Positions 14,772 to 28,260 of a stretch of 64,000 nucleotides of DNA are shown here, one piece after another (within the stretch, counting starts at the first letter, position 1; every line of letters begins with the position of its first letter). The stretch comes from Aphelenchoides besseyi. Lineage: Eukaryota; Nematoda; Chromadorea; Rhabditida; Aphelenchoididae. The notes below the pieces were generated by a model, which had not been told where the DNA came from, made no database searches, and saw only the letters and a list, made by a program, of their open reading frames with translations. The position numbers and the translations under genes were made by a program. Location of the stretch: the NCBI GenBank assembly GCA_024699855.1, contig JAMPIQ010000002.1:11842001-11906000 (forward strand). Direction: 5' to 3'.

Positions 14772-17700
14772 AAGTCTTATTACAAACTAGAAAATACTAG
14801 CGCAGATATGCGACAATTCTCAATTACATTGTCAAAGCTTTTAGTATCGATTTTTGGGTGTCGACACAAAATCACGCTTACGCACAAACAAGTTGACTCG
14901 CTGCACTTGTAAGAAGTCAATGAAGTAGCAAAACAACGTTATCTTATGAGTTTCCATTCAACTAAATTGAGATCATTTACTCAACTATCAACATAAATGC
15001 CTTGCATTCAAATGCCAATTCTTCTTGATATTATGATTTTTAAGTGGTAGTAGATTGTTTGTTTGTAAACACCTTTATGAAGCCTGATATGACAAGTTGC
15101 TACAACAACCACTTAATTTGGAGCATTTCGTTTGTTTCTTGCACTTTATGAACATCGTGAACTTGGCAAATGTTGGATGAGGAATTCATTTCAGAAACCC
15201 AAATGGTAGAATGAACCAAAAGTTCCGATGAAATCTCTTGGCAATCGGAAGCCGAATTTGTAGACGAAAAGCAAAATCTGAAGAATGATCCGTAAACTCC
15301 ATTTCTATTCACTTGTTTACACTGGAAACAGCCCGACGACTCTCGTGCGAGGAGGACGAGAGAGCAGCGAAACATCGCATTCGCTGTCTCCGCCCGGAGG
15401 CCTTTCTCTCACATCTGTTCAGGGCTTCAGTCGAATTCAGTTCGCCTGTAATTTCAAATTGTTACGCCCTTTGCGTAAAGGTCCATTTGTTGCAATTATC
15501 AAGTAATAATTTGCATCTGCGAACTTCCGTTTCGTGAGTTGTTTTTCAGAGCAAGATTCCCGTCTTCTAATCAATGGAACAGAAGTTTTTTTTTGTGAAT
15601 TCCATGTACTCGCTTTCTATTTTCTCTGGTCTTCGAACGTTTACGGGAATGTTTTCGAAGAAACTCCGACGTTTTGCGCGCTTATGAATTTCCTTGTAAT
15701 TCGAATCAGATCTGCGCAAATGGGAATGGGTTGGAAGAGTCGAGTTTGTACTTTGTTACTTTCGTTGTGCGCCGTAAATTTGGTTTTCGGACTACTTTTT
15801 CCGCCTCAAAACTTCATCCGCGCCTCGTCGACATTCCCAACTTCTGGGTGTTTTCTTCGTGCGCGTTTGCGCTGGCAAGTTTAATTGACCTTTCGATTAT
15901 GCGAAATCTCATTTGAACTGATAACAAAGAGGACAGACGAAAGAAGGTGGCTGGAATTTTACCGCGAAAGTGTTGGGCGAATTCGCTGTCCGGTGTTTTG
16001 GGCGCTTCGAATTGGCGTTCAGTTTTCGTTCGAATCCACTCCTTTCTGGCTTGTGCTCTTAAAATCATTTATTCGACATCAGTAATGTCGCTCCATAATT
16101 ACGTTAATTGCAGATCTCGTGTTTCCTTCCGAAATTTTTCTGATTTGAGCGGACATGAGTAGGTGCACGGAAAGTACTTTAGTTCTGTTCTCATTCGTTT
16201 CATTAGTGATTGTTGAGTTCCTTTAGCTTTGAGTTTGTTTACTCGACCCAACAGTTTCTGTTCGTTATCAGCGATTGATGTTTAATCCTCGCACCTTTGA
16301 ATTCATGTATTTGTTTTTGATGGCCGCGTTTCGTTGCAGTGTAAAAATAAGCAGAGGAAGTGAGCACGTGCATAACAGAAAATGTCTTTGGTGTTTCATA
16401 AAAACGCGAATTCAGAGGCGAATTGAACAAACTGCCGAGTGGAAACAAGAACGTCGAGTGCCATTTGACAGCAAATACGATGAGCAATTACATTGATGAC
16501 TCACGGAAGTTCGTTCATTAACGTTCTTTTGGTCCCAAGTTATGATGTTTGTTGTGCGTGGATGGACAGCAAAAAAAAGGAGATGCGCGAGGCGCTTTGA
16601 ATGGGCGCGAAGAAGAGGAGCCTCGACGCGTTCGGATTCGTTTAAAGTCGTCTTTGAACTGGGGGGCAAGCAGCTGGGAAAGTGCGAGATGAAAAACATG
16701 AGTCTCGCTCGCAGCACGACAGACGTTGAATGGGAGATTGAACGTTTTTGAGATGCGGAAGTGAACAAAATTAAAAATGGCGATCAGCTAATTACCTTTG
16801 ATTGTTCGTGTTTAAATCCATGGCACCATTGAACTTTTCCGTTGTCTCATCGTGTTCGCTGCGTGCAAACACACAAAATCGCACACCGACTTGCACCGTT
16901 TTCGTTGGGCGACGACTTTTTATGGCGATTGGGGCGATGAGGCGGTTTTTTCTATTAAAAGCTTAAAAGGCACTTGTTTGCTTTCAGTTATTGTCCAAAA
17001 TTTTTGAATGGATTCATAATCTGTGTTCATTCGTTTAAGCTTCTTATAGGTGGTGTTGTTTCAGTGAATTCATGCAAACCATTTCGACAACCAACGGCCA
17101 CAATTGCGTCAAGATGCTTGCCACGAGCGGACATTTCACGGGCTGGTTTGCGGCCTTCTTTCTCCAGTACGACTCGTGGAACGAACATTTTTTGTTCCGT
17201 TTTATCGTGTTTGACACTCATTAGAAGTCGTTTTTGTTTGACATTTGTTTTGTAGTTTGTTCGAGTTCTAATCGGTGACCACTTTTAATTTGTGAGTCCG
17301 CCAACAAATCTCCTTAAATGGCACCAAAAGATTAAGCTACCGGTTGACGTTTTCGGATCCCAAAACTCCCTTATCAAACTTTCACGTTCAATTGGACGTT
17401 AATCCGAAAAGGAAGATTACGTTAAAATCGAGAGTTTGATCGTCGACGCCAAGAGCAACGACTTGCGAGTCGCAGATTACGCGGTGTGCTCTTTTTCAAC
17501 CGCTCTCCGCCGCTCTCTGCGTTTCCCCAACCGACGCATTCGCGCTTGCTCTTGAACCTGCGTCCGCACCGGCTATTCGTCAACCCAATTCGACGTTTAT
17601 AACCGCGCAACTAGAAGAAAATTATAGATTTGGAATCTCAAAGTTGTGTGTCCATTTTTGTTCCAATGGTTTCTTGTTTTGGACAATTTTTTCCCAAAAA

Positions 17701-17946
17701 TTGATCGATAGCTCTTCGCGTTTTGTATTCAATGCGTGAATTTGAATTTGTTTGCGGAAGTTTTTTTACGATCCGACGCAATAGCAGCGTCAAATTTTTT
17801 GGTTACTTTTCCGCCAACACGTGGAATCTCACAAATCCTAAGGTCGAATGTAACGACCACTCTGATGAAAAACACGTGAATTGAACGTTTATGTCGAGTT
17901 GAAGAGTTTTTATTCTGTTGTGTAAACAAATTTCTTGCAGCAAAAC
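14772..17946. other. 3.2 kb divergent intergenic region
   Basis: This lies between the RPA43-like gene (-) and the Gln-rich gene (+). No exon chain or domain could be built. Many 60-120-codon frames overlap on opposite strands, which marks them as chance. One 64-codon minus-strand frame at 17027-17221 has coding-like codons but no acceptor, domain or partner exon. The region probably holds promoters and 5' leader sequence of both neighbours; the acceptor aatttcttgcag ends at 17940. Confidence 0.45.
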
Positions 17947-20900
17947 ATGGAAGAAGGGGACGCAATAACGCAAGAACTGAATGGCGGACCCGCGTTACTT
18001 GAACCGGATATTCTGAAGAACTCGGAGAGTTGTGAACTGGACACACAAACCACCGAAAATGGCACAAATCGCGATTCCTGTTGTTCTTCAGCGTCCTCAT
18101 CTTCTTCGAATGCTTCGGCCTCTGCTTCTCCACCGCCTAAAACCGACACTGACGAGTCCACTTTCAAAGCTCCATCCATACCACCGAAGTAACTCGAATA
18201 AGATTGATGATCGAGAAAAACTTCTTTATTTCAGACGATCAAATGATTCATTGAAGAAACGATACACGGAAAACTTCAATGATGTGGAGGATTCTGGCAA
18301 CGACGATTGTGAATCCGAAAAACACAAATCAGTCGATGAGCCAATTTCCACTGAAACCAAAACCATCAATTCGAATCCAATTGGCGAAAATTTGTCAACA
18401 GAGAAAGAAAACGAACAATCTTTGGAGTTATTGCCGAACACCGCATGTCCCAATTCGAAGAAGTACTTCGTGGAACGTTTCCCGAATCTACCGAACAAAA
18501 GTTCACAGAATCAAAATGCTGACTTGTTCGAAGAGATGCTTGTTGACGAGTATTCGCTTATTCTCTTCAATTCTTATGAAGATTACAAGGTAGAAGATTG
18601 TGTTGTTTTAAAGTGTTTATTGTGATTGATTGCAGATATACAAGGCTCACGAAGACGAGGTGCTCGAACGGGAGCGAGTGGAAGAACGTCAACGTTTGGC
18701 TGAAGAAGCAGCGAGAATAAGCAAACTGAAGAAGAAGAGCCGCAAATCGAAGGTGAGTAATTAGCTTACAATTAATGATCGACGTAATTTCATACACTTT
18801 AAAAAATTTGTTTACATTCCAGGCACGGCTCGAAAAAGCCCAAAGACACGCAAGACGATTGGAACGTAAGGAGCGTCGTGAGCGTGAACGTTTGGAACGT
18901 CGGGAAATTCGTCGTCGAGAACGTCAGGAGAAACGAGCACGTGGGGAACCGTTGATTAAACCGGACAAACAAGAACGTCAGATGCGTCGAGAACGTCATG
19001 ATCAACGTCTACGTGAACGCCAAGAACGACAAAGGTTAAGGAAAGAACGTCACGATCGTGAACGTGAGATGCGACGTTCGCAACAGGTCAGTGGATTTGA
19101 AAAGACGGTCATTTTGTATGTCATCTTGGTCTTCAATCGCAATTCGAAGTTCTTTTTACAATTTCTGCTCAAACTACAATTTGCGAGGAATTTTTTGCGA
19201 TTTATTAGTCTCATAGCGGACAAGAACAAATGTCCACCTCTGTAGCCAATTTCCGCTTTCACGTGGCTTCACATTGTTTGTTGTTGGCCAAACTCGGCGC
19301 TTGGTGGTGCTCGATGTTACGGATTTCTTCAGATTCCTCGTCAAGAATCTTTTCATTTGGCAAGTTGCCAATGTTTGTTCATTCGTGCACTCCAAGGGAT
19401 CGCTTTTTTGTTTTGAAAAAGATTGTTGCGGGTGGAAATACGAACAATTCCATTTGACGAACTCAACAGTGGGGAATAGGCAATTAACCATTTGAACTTT
19501 CGAACATTTATAAGTGCTCTATTAGCACGCAACTGTTCGTCAAACGGTTGAATTAGTCGGCGATCAGTGCGAACGCTTACATGATACATTACGGCGTTTC
19601 TAACCCGTTCGACTTATTGAGTGCGGGAAAAACGACCGCAAGAAGCGGACGTCCGCATCGCAATTGAACGGACAGCCAAAAGACATGACAAAAAAGAAAT
19701 GACAACTAAGGCCGGAAGTGCGACAGCTTTATCGTACGCTGTAGTCTGATGTACAGCGTCCGTTGCAGACCTCACACTTCGGATGGATAGGTCGGAGACT
19801 AGAAAGTGCCCAAAGCAACGGTTTGACAGAACTATGCCGTTGCTGACGTGCTCGCTCGCTTGTTTTCTCGTCGACCGTGCAAGATGAACATCCATAGCGA
19901 GAAACGTGAACAAATGAACAGCTCAAATTGGAGTGTAATAATTTTGTTGTTCTTTATATGAAACATCTGCATCGTCTCTTTGTAGTCGATTAGGTAAAGA
20001 ATAGCATATTAGCATTTCATTATCGGTTTAATCGATCAGACTATTCCGAATCAAAAACCTTATTGGATTTTGTTGAAACTCAAAGCTTTCTATTTTCTCA
20101 TATCGCAAATAACAGTCAAAGTGAATCATTTCTCAACTTTCTTATCCCCACGTTATAATCACGTCATATTGCTCTTCGCTTTCTTTTAGATTTAATCATA
20201 AGCTCAGATTTGTCTATTACGCACTATCAGTAATTATTGCTGGCCGACGTACAGTTTAAAATTGGCACACTACGTTGCCTGCATTTTTCTCATCGATCAA
20301 ATTTTAACAGTCAGTGACTATGATCGAACCATTAGATTTTTCGGAAGACACTCGACGTCTTTTTAACGTACAATGATTATAGCAAATGTTTAACTCTTCT
20401 TTTAAATGCTGTTAAGCAGAAGGCGAGAAAAAATACACGTTCCTTTCCGTCTAACCACAGGGTAAACAACAGTCGTGGTCCTTTTGCACTTGTTCGTTGA
20501 CGTGTTCAATGGCACAATGTCGACAGGAAACGTTCTTTACGTTTTTCTTTGTTCTAATCACCACAAAAAAAGTTTTAAATAGTGCGTGTACTTTCGGGAT
20601 CGTTAAGGTTTTTATATTAGCTCAAAATACAATGCTCCACTAAATACCACCGGGTTGTTTTTGAACAAACTTTCCGCTCTACAATTATCAATTAGCACAT
20701 GACTTTTGAAGATAAGATTACCACTCGCATTGCACATTCGCCATCTTTTGTGGTTTCCATTAGAACACTCAAGAACTTACAGCTAATTGAATATCACGTT
20801 CAAAGATTGCAACCTTTAAATGCTTGTACTTATAATTGAAAACGTTCAATTTGCTCGTTTGTACGTGCGTTCGCATAATAATTACACGCGAAGTTATTGT

Positions 20901-23900
20901 GTACTTCAATTTCAACGCGGTTTCGGACGTGAGATAATGATCACTCACTAAAGGTCAAAGCGCAATCTAAATCTGTATTACGATGCACTATTACTCCGAA
21001 AACGGTTGAACCGATGGAGGCGATTAAAACAAAGCAAACACTTAAGATTTCCTCCAATCACACTTTCTGTTCAAAGACCTCCGCTGCATGTAAACTGTCC
21101 GATTTCGTTTATCTGAACGATTAAAGTCTAGAGTGAAAGTGCAATACTTTTTTGTCTTAGTGTTCTTAACACCATTTACTTCCGCCCCTAAAAATTTGAT
21201 CGCAATGGTTTGTCTGCAGAAAAAACAGCTTTAATTTTCGTTGGAAACACCCGTCTGTTTATCAAATTGTGCAAATGTCGTTATCAAAAAACGACTTCCT
21301 GGGTGTAAGAATTATGTTATTCCGGGTCATTGGTTGTGCAATTAGTTCCAACGGTTCCTTTAATCATGAAACAAATTCACAGCCAACAAACAAACTTTTG
21401 TTTTTCACATCAATTATTCCAATGAGCTTCTTGCTTATTCCACTGACCGCTGAATCCGTCCACTTCAAAGTATCCTCAGTTGTTTTTTGTTCATGCAGCT
21501 GGAACTTTCTACGGTATTTTGTGCTAGCCATATGTACGATTCGATTGCTCACCGTATTTTCGAAAAATGTACTTTGAACCAAATTGAACTCGCTAATTTA
21601 AGAGTCAAGATTAAGTATTCTACCGAATTGATATTTACAACCAACCAGCACGCTCGTATCGGCGACTACAATTTCACTTTAATTCTTGTCCTTTTCCATT
21701 AATTTTACTGTAAACAAATACAAACTTTGATATTTTAGAAGGTCCACAAATCAACACTTCCACCAGCTGTCATCACTGGAACGCAATCGCAGCTTCCCGG
21801 AGCTGCAAACGCTCCATCGATTGGTATTTCCGATTTGGCACAACATCGCCAGCGATTGGAACAATTGTATCACATGCGTAAACCGATCACTCCAACAACA
21901 GGCAACATGGAGGAGCTCGTAGCCGCCGCCGCTGTTATCGCAGCTGCGGCTCATGCCGAGAATCCGAGCAGTGGAATGCCAACTGTTCGTGTGACCCTTG
22001 ACCCACGACCCGGTCATGTACTTCCACCATCGTCGACCACCGGCCTTCCAATTATAAACGAAAATGCGTTGTCGCAAAATCCTCCACCAAACTCACAAAA
22101 CTTAAAACGTCCGGGCTCCATTGTCGCAGGTGTTAAACGACCGTTGAGTGAACTGGATCAACAACAAACGATGAACGAGCCTCAAGCTAAGGCTGTCAAA
22201 TACGAAGAATTTATCAACGAGTACAGGTAGCCTTCGATGCCCTAAAACAAATATTACAAATCATTCAGAAAACTGCTTCCAAATCAAGATGCTCAACAAC
22301 GACGTAATAGTCTTCAACAGCAACAACTGGCAACGAGTTTGAACTATCCATTTTTAGGTTTGTTCTGTTCTTTTTTCGAAATTAATTCAACTCTATAGCT
22401 AATATGCCACCCACAGCCGATCCCTCGTTTCGTTTTGCTGTACCTCAACATCTTATTCCAATGGGATTACAACGAGCAGCTGCAGGTCAACATGCTCTTC
22501 CGCCCGGTATTTCAGCTGCAACTATGGCGAGCATGTTGCAGCCAACATTACCACCGATGGTTGATGCATCTGGACGACCAGCAAACAGCAACGCAATGAT
22601 GCCTTCTGGTTCACAACAGAATTCACAAACATCATCTGTTGGACAACGGGCTGGAGAAGTGCCGAACCAATTGAACTTAGGTCCGCACAATGTCTTTGCC
22701 AACAATCCCGATTTCGCAAGTGCGTTACAACATGCCTTAAATGCAATGAAAGCTGTTGATCCAGGTCTAATGGGCGCAAATTCTCAGTTCCTTGCGCTGG
22801 GAATGCAGAATTCGTTGAATGGAATGCCGTTGATGGGAGCGAACAGCGCGCTGAATCCGTTGATTGAGGCTCAACAGGTGATCTTTCAATTTCGTATTTT
22901 TTAACACTAAAAATTTGCAGCAACTCGAACAATATCACGCTCAACAAAGACGTAACACTCAGGGATCGATTGGAACGTCGAAAACAGGTCAGGGAAGTCA
23001 AAGTGGAACTCCAAGTCGCAAGACCTCCAAAACTTTACGTTTACAACAATCACGATCCCAGAGCGGGTGTTCGACAATTGCTAGTTCATCACATCAGGCG
23101 AATCTTGATGCACAAGCGATGGCAAACAATATGAATGGAAAACAAAACAATTCGACGACGAATACCCGATCGCAAATCGGCATCAGTGGAACTGCCAACC
23201 AAAATGCCGTCAACCCGGGAACCGAAGGTACACCACAAGCGACAGTTCCACTTTCTCGTCCAATTACTCCGACCTTTGCCTCGTCGATTGGAATTCAATA
23301 TCCGCTTGGAACTGCGTTAGCGTCACAGTTAGCAGGTGCAGCGTTGTTGGGTGGCAAGGCATCGTTTTCGTCAAGGCATCCGACTGTAAGTTATCATTCA
23401 CGTTTTTTGTTTGATTATCGTTGCTTTTCATCCACAAGCCTCTTCAATTTACATGACAACTTTTTCACGACGACTTGTATTTTTAGGGCAGCCGGTGGAA
23501 TCGTCTTCACATTAACGTCGCTGAAACCTTACAGCAAGTGTTTACAGAAAATCCAGAAATGGACGATGGATCTCGTGAAGGTCAATCGTGCGCGGTGTGT
23601 CCACGAGAATACCGTCTCGCTTCTTCGATTGCAAACACTCAAACATCCAACAACGCTCAACCCAATGCACAAACTTCTGATGCCAATAGTCAGGCTCAAT
23701 CTCTTAGCTCGGCCGTAACGTCTACTTGGACTTCCGGGCGTGGTGTCGACTCAAAACCCTCGTTAAATGTTGCACATTCATCGTCCAATACGGAAATGAC
23801 TGCTACTTCCGCCATAGATGCTCAGCAAACTTTAACACAACGTCCTCCTTCTACTTCAGACGGATCGCGTAATGCCAAACCAAATGGCCAAAACGTTTCG

Positions 23901-25786
23901 AATGTAACAGAGCAACAGATCATGGAGTAAGTACTCTAATAATAATGACATGTAATTATCTTATACTTAAGCGTTTCGAATATGCCAACTGCTGACCAGC
24001 TTCTACGCCATCAACTTCTAACGTCGGCGGCCGGTATATCGGCACTCGAGGCTGAAAAGCGAGCAACACAACGCACTAAGTGAGTTATTTATGCAACTAC
24101 GATTGTTATTATCCTTACTTTACTAACAAGTATACAATTTGCTTTGTTAAGATATACTTGTATTTAACCTACAGTTTGATTCATAACCGAAATTTTTTAG
24201 TGAACTTCGATTGCAATCACGATGTCAACCGACACCCGGAACTAATCGCTCTTCTACTAACGGGCAAATTGCTCAATCCCGATTTCCCGCTTCAAACATC
24301 ATGCCGAATACTCAGCAAACAGTAATACCCAATACACCGGCACTTCATCCGACGTTGGGTGCCATTGGAATTGCACAACAAACTGCCAATATGCATTCAA
24401 TGGCTCAAGCTTTACTTCCTCAACGTATGCCCGGTGGTAATATGACGCCTGACAATGCGGCTCTGATGAATCTTATTTATCAACAACATCAAAATGCTCA
24501 ACAAAAGGAAATACAGAAGAAGAATGAATTGCGTCAAAAAGAAGAAGAACTTCTCAAACAACGTCAACGAGCAATGCAACAATCACAGTCGCAACAACGC
24601 CCGTCAACCTCGAATCAACAATCGGCCCAACTGGCGGCTCAGCAACAAGCGGCTCTTCAAATGCAACAACAGTTATTGGCGATGAGTGGAATGCAAACGG
24701 CACTTGGCGCTCAGGCACAATTGCCACAAAACTATCTGTTGCAAAATTTACCGGCTGCAACACAATTTATGCTTCAAGAAGCAATGGCCGGTCAACATCC
24801 ATCTGCAGCGCCCAATCAAGCCTCTGGTGCAGCCGTCTCACATGCCGGTTTACCAGCCAATTTGTTGGAGAGTTTGGTTGCTCAAAATTCGCGTATTGGT
24901 CAATTCCCATCACAAGTCTCAAGCCAACCGTCTCAAACCCCCGGAGCATCAGTTCAACGCCAAATAACTTCACAACAATCATCTCATCCAAATTTGGCCA
25001 ACTTTCCACCAGCGGCTGCTCAACCGTCGCTTACTCACGGAACCGCGGGTAATGTGTCAACAGCAAACGTACCTCGACAAGCAGGTCTTGATCCCAGTCA
25101 GTTGTATGCGTTTTCATTACTTCAAAATCAAGCACAAGCTGTAAGTTTCATGATCGAATACACGAAAAACTGTCGAGGGTTTCAGCTCGATGCTCACAAC
25201 GCTCTTAATGCAACGAATGCGGCTCAAAGCGCGCAAACACCGTCGATTCCATTGAATCTTGATGCCATCAATAATCCCGATGCACTCAGACAACTGCAGC
25301 AGAATCTGCTCGAACGATCAATGAATCCGGTAACACTAAATACGATGACTAACGTTCAAATGATTTGCGTATTTTTAGGCTTTGTACGCTCAATTTTTAC
25401 AATCTCAACAGCAGTCCACTCCACAACAGAATTCGCTTCAACTTCAAAATTTCTTAATGCAACAACAACAACAACAGCAATTACAACGGGGTATTGCGCC
25501 GGTAAATGCAAATCAGTTGGCAAATTTGGTCGGTGGAATACCCAATTTCCTCGAAGCGGAGTTGTTGATGCGTCAGATGAGTGGCCAACAACCGCCCTCC
25601 AATTTGCAACGAACGGCACAAGATCGTCAGCAAGTGGTAGCCGAGCATCGCCTCTTCCAACAACAGCTCATGGCCGCTGCTAATGGAGCCCAATTGACAC
25701 CGATGACTTCACAAGCTCAAATGGCTGCACATCTACGCAACGGCACTTCTGGCTCGATGGCCGGCACATCGCAAAAGAAAATCTAA
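17947..25786 (+). CDS. Large Gln-rich protein with Arg/Glu-rich helix (possible AUTS2/Fibrosin-like)
   Basis: Not firmly recognised. Thirteen exons join in phase into 1512 aa: 17947-18188, 18235-18589, 18636-18752, 18823-19086, 21739-22226, 22269-22357, 22399-22877, 22921-23385, 23487-23926, 23972-24079, 24201-25140, 25186-25329 and 25379-25786. Residues 1-195 are Ser/acidic. About 205-325 is an unbroken Arg/Glu/Lys helix (RERERLERREIRRRERQEKR and similar). The rest is Gln/Asn/Ala/Ser-rich, like nuclear co-regulators, with KRP and RKSK stretches that could be nuclear signals. Exon 9 begins GSRWNRLHINVAETLQ, faintly like the G-x-W-x3-H-x2-A segment of AUTS2/Fibrosin/Tay proteins; this is a weak hint only. 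The ATG stands 6 nt behind the acceptor ttcttgcag. Intron 4 is 2652 nt, far longer than the others. The 45-nt intron 25141-25185 is stop-free and 3n. Existence as a gene is secure; function is unknown. Confidence 0.75.
19087..21738 (+). other. Long intron 4 of the Gln-rich gene
   Basis: A 2652-nt intron (gtcagt to tattttag) in a gene whose other introns are about 41-121 nt. I see no nested gene: frames such as 19614-19913 and 21269-21577 overlap others and lack domains. It may contain an alternative promoter or enhancers. No repeat was recognised. Confidence 0.55.
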
Positions 25787-28260
25787 TAGAAGAGTTGGTG
25801 AAAAAACGATTACGGGTCTTCAAATGAACTTTTCCTCTCATTCTTTCAAACACAATGATCAATAGTTGTTGTCGCAATCGATTGTATTTTTGTACAAGGT
25901 TATAATTGACCCCGATATTTTGTGCCTTATGATCTTATCTTTTTTTAATTTCGATCAAAATTTCCGAATAAATCGAACGGGTTTTCTGAAAGCAGCTCTT
26001 CAGTCTCAAGTCTTTTGTGACCTATCGCTTGGTATTTTTTGAAGTTTGTGAAATTTATTGTTTGGTTAATAAAGCGATAATGTCATGCAAATTGTATATA
26101 GTCTCTGAATAGTTTACATCATGGGTTAATTGTTCGAAAGCTTGCAATCCGATTCAATCCAAACTTTCAAGTCGATTTCTTTTCATAGCTGCTACTGAAC
26201 ATACAGGTTTCCTATTAACCTCGTCTTTTTTCAATCATTTCCTTTCATTTTCATGTGATCTACAAATATCCGCTTTTCTTGGTTAATTTAAGTCTCAATG
26301 TGAATGGTGTGCGTGAACACATACAACACACGAATAAATACCCTTCAAAGTAGAAGCCAAGGAGATGAAGTCATTGGGTCTGTAGACAACAAATGAAACA
26401 GGTCTTCTTGCATTATGTTCTTTTGTTGGACATTTGATTTCAAGAGAAAATGCTTGAGCTTTTATTTGTCGAATGAGCTCTCAATTGACCACGACTTTCG
26501 ATAACCTTCAAAAACATCGTCGCCGTTTAAGTGCTTCAATCTACAAGTTTGTTTCGTAAACGGAAGAGAAGTAACCGACAAACAAATGAATCAGCGCGGA
26601 TTCCGAACAGGATAATTGGTTTTAGCGTCCATGAAGGTCATGTGTTTGAACTTCTAATTACGAAATGTACGTCAATGCGCGTCTTTGAGCTTCTCGTTGC
26701 TTGGCAATAGACGGAAATCTAATAAGAACAAATGGTCCGTTGTTTTGCGTTTGATATTAACAAGCATCAGCTGTTTCCGTCTCGTGACATTTGACAGACT
26801 CGAATATCCCTTTCCAAGTATAAGGCAATTTGAGTTCCGTTTTTCGTATTGTGTTATGAGCTCGTAAGATTAAACTCAGTGTGACGATGCAGGTGGACGA
26901 ACCGTTCTACTAACTTAGTCTTCTCAAATCCGTCTTTCAAACTCGTTTCGTATTGTAGATACGAAAAGTGAGTTGAACGCGCGGAACGAACGAACCGGTT
27001 AGTAACATCTGCTTATGAACGAATATCTAGCCGAGGCGACCGTTAGCTTTATGGCGACATTATATCCCCCACTGTTCGAGTCAAATCCTCCGTTTCTATC
27101 GCTCTTCAACCTAACAGACGAACGAAGAGTATTCTCAACGACCTTTCTTTTTGTTTACTTGCTTTCCCTTATGAGGAGGATGAGCACAAAGAGAAGGCAC
27201 GGATTTCGACTTTCCGAAACAACACCCGATTTGACGGCGAAAATAAGTTGAGCTGACGGCCTTTTGACATCTTCCGTGTGTATCATTTACAGCAATTAGC
27301 CAACAACTTGTTTACGTTGAATTCGTGTTTTGTTCTCTGAATTTTTGCTGAACAACGTTCGTTGATGTTTTTCTGTTATTAAATTAAAGATAACACGCTT
27401 GGACCGACACTATTGATTAGTCAAATTCGATGGTCTATGATTTGTGGTCATTTCATGAAAACACAAAACATTGTCCTTGTTTCAAGCGAATTCAAGTAGT
27501 TTCGACAAACCGTGTTCTCTAAATAGTTCAGTCGATCTGCTGGCTCGAAAGTAACAAGCGGATTGAATGTAAAATGCATTTTTTAGTACATGGAGAGTTG
27601 TTTCCGTTTACATTAGAAGCTGACGAGCACGTATCTGCGTTATTGCGTAAGCCCTGCGGCAATTCATTTCATTCATCGGCTTGTTTGATCGATTATGATA
27701 CAAGACGCGACCCTGTTGATCCTCCTCGATTTGATTGGTCATCGTAAACTTGATTTTCGTAAACTTTGTTTGTGTTATCGTTTATAGTTTAACCTTTTTC
27801 CTGAGACGAAACTGTTCGAATATGTGAGAATAATTGCCAAGTTTTTTCTTACGTGAGTCCAAAAGTTTGCACGATTTGAATGAACGTGTAGAAAGCAATT
27901 GGGTTGTAAAAATAACACGATTTGGGAACCTCAGACATTGACGTCGGCTAAAAGCATTCCGGTGAACCGGTGTTTGAGGCTCTTCACAAAGGCGTCATCC
28001 CCTTCTCTTCGACGAGCATTAATTTTTGTGGCTCTTTACCCGGAACCGCGTTTTCGCACTCTTCGACAAGATCAAATTAGCCACAACGCTACGGTATTGC
28101 TTGTTGTTACGCTTTTTGTGATTCTGTGTTTGTTCCGTGGAATAGTGCAACAAAAAACAGTCATTTCGTGTTAACCTCCGAACACCGGTTTTATTCTTCT
28201 TATTGTAGGAGTTAAGTAAAAGCTGCGCGAGCCGTCCGTCCGGCACTGCGCCGTGTCGAA
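25787..28260. other. 2.5 kb intergenic region between the Gln-rich and PTR genes
   Basis: No gene is supported. AATAAA at 26068-26073, about 280 nt after the stop, is the likely poly(A) signal of the Gln-rich gene. An acceptor-like ttcttattgtag ends near 28208, 52 nt before the PTR start. Confidence 0.5.

Noticed and set aside
16000..16050. GTTCGAATCC, a tRNA B-box-like string near 16028
   Set aside because: The flanks do not form a T-stem, and no A box or acceptor stem is present.
17027..17221. 64-codon minus-strand frame (MSVKHDKTEQKMFVPRVVLE start) with coding-like codons
   Set aside because: No acceptor before the ATG, no domain, no partner exon and no poly(A) signal; could be chance in a 3.2 kb gap.
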